Part shown: in pieces, positions 54,970-62,531 of the stretch | Numbering within the stretch: position 1 is the stretch's first letter | Layout of the letters: each line of letters begins with the position of its first letter | Assembly (NCBI GenBank): GCA_913757435.1 | Contig: CAJYDM010000005.1 | Span: 186,001 to 250,000, forward strand | Length of the DNA: 64,000 bases | Reading direction: 5' to 3' | From: Syntrophomonas sp. DTU019 | Lineage (GTDB): Bacteria > Bacillota > Syntrophomonadia > Syntrophomonadales > Syntrophomonadaceae | Notes under the pieces: generated by a model | The model's database searches: none | What the model saw: the letters and a program-made list of their open reading frames with translations, nothing else | What the model was told of the DNA's origin: nothing | Program-made: the position numbers and the translations under genes

Positions 54970-55064
54970 ATCCTTTAAAGCCCTGTACCGTTCGGACCCG
55001 GTCTCAGGTGCAAGTAAAGAAAGAAAACCGGGAGTAATCAAGCTCTCGGTTATCTGTTTTTCTG
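54970..55064 (+). other. Decayed tRNA-Leu 3' end with terminator
   Basis: GTACCGTTCGGACCCGGTCTC resembles the T arm/3' end of tRNA-Leu (GTACCGGTTCGACCCCGGTCTC), and it is followed, as behind the real gene, by a CCGGGAG (55028-55034)/CTCTCGG (55043-55049) hairpin and TTATCTGTTTTTCTG. The hairpin probably terminates the carboxypeptidase transcript. Confidence 0.5.
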
Positions 55065-55118
55065 ACTAAAGGGCCTTTATGACCAGCCAGTATTGCTATT
55101 TACCGAAATCACCGCCAG

Positions 55119-55325
55119 CTATCCAGACAGCTTGAAGCTCATATCGCCTGTTGTATATGGGTTTTCATACGGGTCATTAATGCATTTATGGCACATATAT
55201 AGGGGAACTACACATCCACAGCCGTGACCAAACAGATCCAAAAAGCAGCAGTCATTACACAACGGCAGCCCGCATCCCTGGCAGTTCAGAGACGCCGTGT
55301 TCTTTTCACAAACCTGGCATTTCAT
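55119..55325 (-). CDS. Small Cys-rich putative zinc-binding protein
   Basis: 68 residues from ATG 55325 (GGGAGGG 7 bp upstream). Eleven Cys, mostly in pairs (CQVC, CQGC, CNDCC, CGC, CHKC), like a B-box or treble-clef zinc finger. The function is unknown. It is convergent with the carboxypeptidase gene. Confidence 0.65.
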   Translation of the reverse strand: MKCQVCEKNTASLNCQGCGLPLCNDCCFLDLFGHGCGCVVPLYMCHKCINDPYENPYTTGDMSFKLSG

Positions 55326-55549
55326 GCATATCCCTCCCTTAATTTCATTATATATGCTCAAGCAGATTCAAGCACTAAATACTAACTAGACCATGGGTGG
55401 CCCATGAAAAATATATGCCGGTGAAATTTGACTGAGCAGGGTTTTCAGGGGTAGGTGGACACAGGCAACCGTTATCAGAGGAATGAAAAAAGGCAATAGC
55501 AGGAAAATCCATTAAGAGTTGCCAATATATAACATAAAGGAGGGATGTT

Positions 55550-55654
55550 GTGCATAACAATGATGTATTCTCTGTAGCGGCTTATTTCATTATGTCATCC
55601 ATAGGTATGTTGATAATGCACGGGGGTACGGTAATTATTATTGTTGCGGTGTAG
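55550..55654 (+). CDS. Small hydrophobic protein (34 residues)
   Basis: GTG start after a strong ATAAAGGAGGG site; product MHNNDVFSVAAYFIMSSIG followed by MLIMHGGTVIIIVAV, one membrane helix. Unknown function; the strong RBS is the main support. The flanking 55655-55825 and 55326-55549 show no other gene. Confidence 0.4.
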   Translation: MHNNDVFSVAAYFIMSSIGMLIMHGGTVIIIVAV

Positions 55655-55825
55655 GGGCTCATGAATCTATAGTTCAGTCATTGCAGGTGCTGGCGATGAA
55701 TATTAACCGGGATAACGCAGGCAGTGAATAAGACCCTGTTTTAAAGGATATTTAATCTGGCCTCCCCCTTTAGCTGTTGGTTGATTGTGCAGTACTTACA
55801 GAGAAAAGAAAAGGAGAGGTGAATT

Positions 55826-57277
55826 ATGAAAACTGAGCAGGAGTACCGGGATAGTATTAGAGCCATGAACACGACGGTCTACGCCTTTGGTGAAAAGGTT
55901 GAACAGGTTGCTGACCATCCCACCTTTGCACCGACACTAAACGCTATTGCTTTAACCTACCGGATGGCCAAGGAGACCGAGAACGAAACCCTGATGACCG
56001 TCAAATCGCCCTTAACCGGGAAGATGATCAACCGTTTCTTGCACATCTGTCAGTCACCCGAAGACTTGATCAAAAGGGCTGAGGTGAGTAAGTTCCTGAC
56101 CCCATTTCACGGCGCCTGTGTAGGTGCCCGTTGTGTTGGAACCGGTGCTTTAAACACCCTGTACATGATTACCGGCGATATTGATAAAAAATACGGTACT
56201 GACTACCACGACCGGTTTTTAAAATTCCTTACATACGTTCAGGAAGAGGACCTGGTTTGCAGCGGTATGGTCACTGATGCGAAAGGGGATAGATCCTTAA
56301 GCCCCGGCCAGCAAGCCGACCCGGATGTATACCTGCATGTGGTCGAAAAACGCCCCGACGGTATCATAGTGAGGGGCGCAAAAGCTCACCAGTCCGGAGC
56401 AGCACTGGCTCACTACAATATAGTAGTTCCAACCACCTCTATGAAAGCAGACGAAAAGGACTTTGCCCTAGCCTTCGCGGTTCCGCCCAATGCTCCCGGA
56501 ATCGTTCATATTGCGGAAGCTCCGGCCCCCAATGCCCGCCGTTTATTTAGCACCGACCCCATGGACTTCGGCAATGCCAAATACGGGGTTCACGGCTCCA
56601 CACTGGTGGTCTTCAATGATGTTTTTATCCCCAATGAAATGATATTCATGTGCGGTGAGTACGAATTCGCAGGCATTATGGCGGCCACATTCGGCACCTT
56701 CCAACGCATGGCAACCGCAGCCTGCAAATCCGGGCATTGCGACCTTACCTATGGGGCTGCTGCTGTAGCTGCTGAGTATAACGGTATTGATAAGCTAAGC
56801 CATATAAAAGATAAGATAGTGGAGATGTCCTTCCAGTCAGCCCTGGCTTATGGGACTGCTATCGCGGCTGGGTACAAGGCCAAAGCACATCCCTCAGGCG
56901 CCTATATCCCCGACGATTTGCTGGTCAATGCGGCCAAACTGCAGGCTGTGGAAGCGGTCTGGGCTGCATCCAAATGGGCCACCGAGATAGTTGGCGGTAT
57001 AATCTGCACCGCTCCCACCCAGAAGGATTTCGATAATCCTGACATAGCTGAATATGTTGACAAGTATTTCAAAGGCCGGGCTGATGTCTCTACAGAAAAC
57101 AGGGTGCGGATTACGCGCCTGGTTGAATACCTGTGCGGCCAGGGGTCCATCGTGCCCACTGAATCCTCCCATGGGGGCGGCCCCGCAGCTGTACAGAGAT
57201 TGGGAATGCGTATGAATAATAATCTAAACTACTTGAAGGGGAGAGCCATGAAAATGGCGGGGATCACGAATAAATAG
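55826..57277 (+). CDS. 4-hydroxybutyryl-CoA dehydratase/vinylacetyl-CoA isomerase (AbfD)-like protein
   Basis: 483 residues of the AbfD/4-hydroxyphenylacetate hydroxylase (HpaB) flavoprotein family, with typical AbfD length and N-terminus (EYRDSIRAMNTTVYAFGEKV). AbfD uses FAD and a [4Fe-4S] cluster held by a CxxxC pair, one His and one Cys. Here the first pair reads ACVGARC (spacing differs) and the His/Cys region reads TFQRMATAACK, with Gln where YHR has His. The cluster may be altered or absent, so the substrate and reaction are uncertain. ATG with GGAGAGGTG upstream. Confidence 0.82.
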   Translation: MKTEQEYRDSIRAMNTTVYAFGEKVEQVADHPTFAPTLNAIALTYRMAKETENETLMTVKSPLTGKMINRFLHICQSPEDLIKRAEVSKFLTPFHGACVGARCVGTGALNTLYMITGDIDKKYGTDYHDRFLKFLTYVQEEDLVCSGMVTDAKGDRSLSPGQQADPDVYLHVVEKRPDGIIVRGAKAHQSGAALAHYNIVVPTTSMKADEKDFALAFAVPPNAPGIVHIAEAPAPNARRLFSTDPMDFGNAKYGVHGSTLVVFNDVFIPNEMIFMCGEYEFAGIMAATFGTFQRMATAACKSGHCDLTYGAAAVAAEYNGIDKLSHIKDKIVEMSFQSALAYGTAIAAGYKAKAHPSGAYIPDDLLVNAAKLQAVEAVWAASKWATEIVGGIICTAPTQKDFDNPDIAEYVDKYFKGRADVSTENRVRITRLVEYLCGQGSIVPTESSHGGGPAAVQRLGMRMNNNLNYLKGRAMKMAGITNK

Positions 57278-57318
57278 GTTGAGGCGATTTCCCCTAATTG
57301 GATAGCGTTCTATGAGAA

Positions 57319-57357
57319 AAAGGGCAGCTGGCTTAATAAAGCAGCTGCCCTTTGTGG
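57319..57357 (+). terminator. Terminator after AbfD-like gene
   Basis: AAAGGGCAGCTG (57319-57330) pairs with CAGCTGCCCTTT (57342-57353). An 83-codon ORF crosses this hairpin and is not considered a gene. Confidence 0.7.
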
Positions 57358-57625
57358 TGGTTGCGGAAGAATGGGGGCAGTTTGGTTTCGAGTTTATCGC
57401 CGGTTTCGACCACATTGAAGTTCAGATCCTCATGATACATGGCAAAGGGTTTTCATTCCATATCAATGAGAACGTATGGATTAATAGAAATTGTAGGTGG
57501 AGCCATGGTGAGGGTGTCAATTATTCGCCATCTATTGATGTATTAGAGAAGATTTTTAGTTGATGTGTGAAAAACATTATCTTGGTGACAATGACTTGTC
57601 CTTAGTAAGGATTAGAGTAAATTAA
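57358..57625. other. Intergenic region before the CRISPR-cas operon
   Basis: No RBS-supported gene. No CRISPR repeats are seen here. Confidence 0.4.
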
Positions 57626-57667
57626 TAGCATTATTATGGGTGTACAGAAGTCGACGTGATAATGCTA
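57626..57667. promoter_or_regulatory. Inverted repeat upstream of cas6
   Basis: TAGCATTAT (57626-57634) and ATAATGCTA (57659-57667) are perfect complements 24 bp apart, about 100 bp before cas6. They could be an operator or part of a leader structure; no regulator is assigned. Confidence 0.4.
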
Positions 57668-57766
57668 CCTAATGTACAAATATGTAAAATATATGAAAAT
57701 GTTGGCAGGAGATGCTTGGCCTGCAAAAGAATATGTAAATAAGTAGCTCCTCTAGGGGGTGTACCG

Positions 57767-58513
57767 ATGCGCATAAACATCGAACTAAATGCCGAAAAAG
57801 ATTTGGTTCTTCCCATCCACTACAGCCACATGGTGCAGGGGTTTCTTTATAAAAACCTTCGGGATCGCGAGTATAGCGAATTCCTACATCAAACCGGTTT
57901 TCAGTATGGTAGAAAGCGATTCAGGCTATTTACCTTCTCTAGATTGCTGGCTCCATTTACTTTGTATAGGAATCAGGGAATCATAGCATTTCGTCCTCCC
58001 ATTCATCTCATCATTTCCTCCCCACTGGAACCGTTTATCACTGACCTGGCCGAGACTCTGATTACATCCGACTGGAGCTTTCTGGGCGGCACCGTTGTCG
58101 GAGTAAAAAGTATCTCTGTGGAAAAAGAGATTTCTTTTCAGGACCGAGTTCAAATAAAAATGCTTTCCCCGACTGTAGCGTATTCGACCGTCAATGTAGA
58201 AGGCAACCGCAAACGAACCGAATACTATTCTCCCTGGCAGACCCGCTTCCAGGAAATAGCCCGGTCCAATCTGCTAGCCAAATATCAGGTCTTATATGGA
58301 GGGCCCCCAGGCAATCATGAATTTAAAATCATCCCTAATGGAACCCAGGAGCAGCGCTTTAAAGCGGTGATCAATTATAAGGGAACATATATTGTCGGGT
58401 ACAACGGTATCTACTGGCTTCAAGGCAGCCCGGAGTTAATCAAGGTGGCATATGATACCGGCCTGGGAAGCAAGAACTCACAGGGGTTTGGATGCTGGGA
58501 GGTGGTGGGGTAG
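57767..58513 (+). CDS. cas6: CRISPR-associated endoribonuclease Cas6
   Basis: 248 residues. Processes pre-crRNA within repeats. Two ferredoxin-like halves, with the C-terminal Gly-rich loop GLGSKNSQGFGCWEV that defines Cas6, and a candidate catalytic His in LPIHYSHMVQGFLYK. ATG with AGGGGGTG upstream. First gene of the cas operon. Confidence 0.93.
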   Translation: MRINIELNAEKDLVLPIHYSHMVQGFLYKNLRDREYSEFLHQTGFQYGRKRFRLFTFSRLLAPFTLYRNQGIIAFRPPIHLIISSPLEPFITDLAETLITSDWSFLGGTVVGVKSISVEKEISFQDRVQIKMLSPTVAYSTVNVEGNRKRTEYYSPWQTRFQEIARSNLLAKYQVLYGGPPGNHEFKIIPNGTQEQRFKAVINYKGTYIVGYNGIYWLQGSPELIKVAYDTGLGSKNSQGFGCWEVVG

Positions 58514-58615
58514 ATATAAACCTGTAACAGTTTATTCCCCAAGATGAATCCTGAGTAGTGGGAAAAGACGATAGAATTATGTGGATGTAGATTTTCAAGA
58601 TGGAGGTGATAGAGT

Positions 58616-60730
58616 TTGAATTTACCGTTATTGACAGCCAGGATTGGACGGGTCTGGGCTGATGAGGATATATTCAGTGTGCTGTATCAAGAGCCCAAGC
58701 TTAATACAGAGGATGACAAGCCACCTTATATAGCTTTCATGACCTTTGATTTGGGTAAAAATGAAATAGATTTTGTCGATCTTCACTCGTACAACAGTGA
58801 AGCAGTAAAGCGTTATAAATATTTTGGCAATAATAGGGCGAACGCGAAACAGTTTCATGTCGTAAGGGAAGGCAAAGACCTTTATTATTTTATGGGCTTG
58901 TGGAACAATCTTCACGAATTATTGAAGTTAAATAAACTACAGGCCTTATCAAGCCAATTGCAGGAGCTAAAGGATGCAGGTTTAATCGAGGATGAAACCG
59001 GCAACCTGGTCCTAGAGAGGATGACCTATTTTATAAATAATCCGCATTTGGACTTGAAATATGATAGCAAGAAAAAAAGGCTAGTACGTAAAACACAAGC
59101 GGGAAAAGAAGAAATTACCATGGAGACGTTAGTCAAAATGGCAGTACGAGCAAGGTCCGGGGATCAAATTGCTCTCGTGATACCGAGGATTAAGACTAAG
59201 GATGGTAAAACGATCGAAATTGCCACCCATGACGATTATCTTGAATTAATCAAGCGTGTTCATAAGCTGGAGGAAGAGAGCAGCGAAAAGGCTGCAAAAG
59301 TTAATAAGAAAACCATTAATAAGCCTGAAGCCTGTTATATTTGCGGTTTAAAGAAAAATGATTTAGCCTGTGCAGAGTATTCGACCAGACTAAGAAGAGA
59401 TGGTATTAACAAAGTTTTTACCACCACTACCATAAATTATGCTAAGAATATCGAAACAGAAGGTTACGAACATAATTACAGCTTCTGCAAAGATTGTTTC
59501 GCTGATTTGCGGCAGGGGGAAAAAGTGATTCTCAATCGTTTGACCACACGCTTGGCCGGAGAGAGAACCTTTATACTCCCGGAAGGGCTGTTGAAAGATT
59601 TTGAGTATGAAAATATTAACGAGATCAAACGTGAAATTGATTTTGTCTTTAAGCCACAAGAAGCTGAGTTCTGGATAAATGGTATCGGTGCGGAAACCCG
59701 GTGGCTGCACATAGAGCATTTTAATTTGCACTTCATTGTTTATGATACTAACGGCAATTCGGTGACAGTTTTACAAACCATCAGCGATGTCAACAGCAGA
59801 TTTTTCCTTGAGATCATAGAAGCATTTAAGCAGCGCCTAGTGACCGTAACCGAGCATTTGAAATACTTTTCCTTGGATAGTATTTACCGCGTTATACCTG
59901 TAAAAACCAAGAAGGTCCGTAACAAACTTAAACAGGTGGATGCAAGCCGCGTTTTATCTTTTTACAAAAGTATTTTGAAACGCGAGCAGGTGAAAGCTGA
60001 TTTGGTTTATCGCTATGCCCTGGAAGCGTTGGATAAGGGTTTAAGGCAATTGTCAAGCGATAAAATACGAAACTATTTCAATCTGGAGCTGAAAAGATAT
60101 ACAGGGGGTAAGGAAGACTTTTATATTAAAAAAGTTATATTTTCTTATTTGGTCATATTGCAGGTAATGCAGGAACTTGGGTTATTAAAAGGTTCGATAT
60201 TCAATCATAAGGGGGAGTACAAAGCTATGAATGAAGACTTACCAAAAGATGGATATCCAGAGTTCATATGTGAGGCGGAGCGTTTTTTAGAAGAGCAGAA
60301 TTTTACTGTCGAATCTAGAGCCTTGTTTTATCTGGGACTTATGATGAAGAGGGTAGCGATAGCCCAGGCTGCCAAGGGTCATAAAAATAAGCCAATTTTT
60401 AAAAAGGTGAATTTCCAGGGCATGAACCAGAAAGACATTCTGCGATTTTACGAAGATCTTGTCGAAAAGCTCCGTCAATATAATAAAATCAATTTCTATA
60501 CCGAATGGCTTATGAATCGCTTCCATCATTATATGGGCTCTGTGTTGACTACAGGGGGCTGTTCTTTAAGTGAACATGCTAATGTGTTTTATATTATGGC
60601 TGGATACGCTTTCCGGGTGGGGAAAAAGTCTTCGCCCGATTTGAGCCAGGAGGAAAAGAAAACCATGCAGGAAGAAGATGCTACAATATCAGCGGAGGAG
60701 GAAGAGAATAATGGCAATAGTGAAGAATAA
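58616..60730 (+). CDS. cas8b: Type I-B CRISPR large subunit Cas8b (Csh1/TM1802-type)
   Basis: 704 residues. Large Cascade subunit expected to recognise PAM. A zinc-finger-like pair CYICGLKKNDLAC...FCKDC (about residues 240-300) and the overall arrangement match the TM1802/Csh1 group. Start TTG 58616, with GGAGGTGAT upstream. The C-terminal tail is acidic (EEKKTMQEEDATISAEEEENN). It overlaps cas7 by 20 bp. Confidence 0.88.
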   Translation: MNLPLLTARIGRVWADEDIFSVLYQEPKLNTEDDKPPYIAFMTFDLGKNEIDFVDLHSYNSEAVKRYKYFGNNRANAKQFHVVREGKDLYYFMGLWNNLHELLKLNKLQALSSQLQELKDAGLIEDETGNLVLERMTYFINNPHLDLKYDSKKKRLVRKTQAGKEEITMETLVKMAVRARSGDQIALVIPRIKTKDGKTIEIATHDDYLELIKRVHKLEEESSEKAAKVNKKTINKPEACYICGLKKNDLACAEYSTRLRRDGINKVFTTTTINYAKNIETEGYEHNYSFCKDCFADLRQGEKVILNRLTTRLAGERTFILPEGLLKDFEYENINEIKREIDFVFKPQEAEFWINGIGAETRWLHIEHFNLHFIVYDTNGNSVTVLQTISDVNSRFFLEIIEAFKQRLVTVTEHLKYFSLDSIYRVIPVKTKKVRNKLKQVDASRVLSFYKSILKREQVKADLVYRYALEALDKGLRQLSSDKIRNYFNLELKRYTGGKEDFYIKKVIFSYLVILQVMQELGLLKGSIFNHKGEYKAMNEDLPKDGYPEFICEAERFLEEQNFTVESRALFYLGLMMKRVAIAQAAKGHKNKPIFKKVNFQGMNQKDILRFYEDLVEKLRQYNKINFYTEWLMNRFHHYMGSVLTTGGCSLSEHANVFYIMAGYAFRVGKKSSPDLSQEEKKTMQEEDATISAEEEENNGNSEE

Positions 60731-61754
60731 CAGTGAGTTTATCTTTGGCTTTGAAGCCATTATGACCAATGTTAATGGAGATCCAGATCAGGAAAACAAA
60801 CCACGCATGGATTATGAAACCATGACTGCGTTGGTGAGCGATGCCCGGAGAAAAAGGGATATCCGGGATTTTCTGAAGAATAAAGGCTTTAGCATCTTTG
60901 TGGATGTTTTGGCTGACCAAAAAGTACCGATGGATAAAATGTTGGCTGCAGTACTAAAAGACTTTTTGAGCCAGCCTGATCGAGTTGAAGCAATCAAAGC
61001 CAATCATGAATATTTACGTAGCAATTGGCTGGTTGATGACAAATGGACTGATATCTATGAAGAATTAAAGAAACTGGCCAAAAATAATAAATCCAAGGAA
61101 AAGGCCTCCGTTTTTAACAATGCCTTATTTACGGAAATTATTAAACAGCAGTTAATCGATATTCGGCTGTTTGGCAGCGCCATGGCGGTAGAAGGGTTCT
61201 CCAAAACATATACAGGAGCAGTTCAGATTACCTGGGGATATTCTATGCATCCGGTCGAGTTAGTCGAATCAAGCAGCATTACGTCCATTATGAACGACGA
61301 CAGTTCCACCTTCGGTAAAAAATATAAACTGTATTATGGCCATTTTGTCCATTACGGAACTATAAATAAATATGCTGCCCAGCTTACGGGGATGACGGAT
61401 GCCGATCACGAAATCTTTTGTAAAGCATTGGTTCAAAGCATGCATAATAACCAAACAGACAGCAAACAGGGCCAAACGCCACAGTACTACCTCGAGATCG
61501 TATATAATCCTGAATTTGATGGCTATCTCGGAGACCTCAGACGTTTTATCACAATTGAGGATGCAAAAGATAATGTTCGCCGCTGGTCCGATATTAAAGT
61601 AAATTTTTCTGAATTAGACGCAAAGATAAAGATTATGCGGGACAAAGGCTTTGTGGAAGAGGTTAGGGGTTGGATCCACCCCAGCGTCGACACTGCTAAT
61701 ATGGTAAACTTTCCTGAATATCAACCTTTAGAATTATTAACGCCTATCCTTTAG
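60711..61754 (+). CDS. cas7: Type I-B Cascade backbone protein Cas7 (Csh2)
   Basis: 347 residues from ATG 60711 (GGAGGAGGAAGAG upstream; the ORF extends 11 codons further). The Cas7/Csh2 signature FGFEAIMTNVNGDPDQENKPRMD (N-terminal RRM-like), RLFGSAMAVEGFSKTYTGAVQITWGYSMHPVEL and IKIMRDKGFVEEVRG are present. It forms the crRNA-binding filament. Confidence 0.95.
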   Translation: MAIVKNNSEFIFGFEAIMTNVNGDPDQENKPRMDYETMTALVSDARRKRDIRDFLKNKGFSIFVDVLADQKVPMDKMLAAVLKDFLSQPDRVEAIKANHEYLRSNWLVDDKWTDIYEELKKLAKNNKSKEKASVFNNALFTEIIKQQLIDIRLFGSAMAVEGFSKTYTGAVQITWGYSMHPVELVESSSITSIMNDDSSTFGKKYKLYYGHFVHYGTINKYAAQLTGMTDADHEIFCKALVQSMHNNQTDSKQGQTPQYYLEIVYNPEFDGYLGDLRRFITIEDAKDNVRRWSDIKVNFSELDAKIKIMRDKGFVEEVRGWIHPSVDTANMVNFPEYQPLELLTPIL

Positions 61755-61768
61755 GAAGGGTGAAGCAC

Positions 61769-62530
61769 ATGGATATTTTAGCTTTTCATCTATGTGGAAA
61801 AATGGCTCATTTCCGCAAATACTATTCCAATTCTTCTGCATTGAGCTATTGGGTACCACCGCGTACGACGATTATTGGTATTCTGGCTGGCTTATTGGGC
61901 ATAGAACGCGATTCATATTATGAACGATTCTCATTGGAGGAGTGCCAGATTGGGCTGGCCCTCTGTTCACCGCAGAAGAAGACTATGCAGAAAATGAATC
62001 TGCTCATGGTTAAGGGCTCCAATGACTTAAATGGTTCAGCAGACCATCATTCTCAAACCGCTACGGAATTTGTCATACCATGGGATCTAGTCAATGGATT
62101 TCTTGATTATAAGGTCTGGGTACACCATGACAATAAAGCGATACATAATGCACTATTGAAAATCTTATCACCCGAGAATGAACACTTTTATCGAAGTAAA
62201 GGTATAGCTCTTGCCTTGGGCAGTGCCCAGAATCTCGGATGGATTGAAACGGATCAGATATACCAAGGTGAACCGCTGCGTGACGCACAAGAAAAACGTC
62301 ATATTTCTTCGATCGTAGCGGCTAAAGACTTAACTCACCTAGAGGTGGCCACAGACAGAACTTACAATTACCTGAAAGAAGACCTGCCGTTGGAGTTTGA
62401 TCGGGAACGTAAGCTGACAGCTAGAGGTAAAGGAAATTTTATCATTAATGCCAATGGCACAGGCATCTGGGGCAGCGCTGATAAGCTAGTGCAATTGGAT
62501 AACGGCGAAGTCATTGCTTGGATGCATTAA
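61769..62530 (+). CDS. cas5: Type I-B Cascade subunit Cas5
   Basis: 253 residues from ATG 61769. RAMP-family protein capping the crRNA 5' handle; N-terminal signature FHLCGKMAHFRKYYSNSSALSYWVPPRTTIIGILAGLLG. GTG 61760 is possible but abuts the RBS. Cas3 follows after 1 bp. Confidence 0.93.
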   Translation: MDILAFHLCGKMAHFRKYYSNSSALSYWVPPRTTIIGILAGLLGIERDSYYERFSLEECQIGLALCSPQKKTMQKMNLLMVKGSNDLNGSADHHSQTATEFVIPWDLVNGFLDYKVWVHHDNKAIHNALLKILSPENEHFYRSKGIALALGSAQNLGWIETDQIYQGEPLRDAQEKRHISSIVAAKDLTHLEVATDRTYNYLKEDLPLEFDRERKLTARGKGNFIINANGTGIWGSADKLVQLDNGEVIAWMH

Positions 62531-62531
62531 C

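Noticed and set aside
57312-57563. 83-codon ORF after the AbfD-like gene
   Set aside because: It runs through the strong terminator hairpin at 57319-57353 and has no RBS; more likely chance or a decayed fragment.
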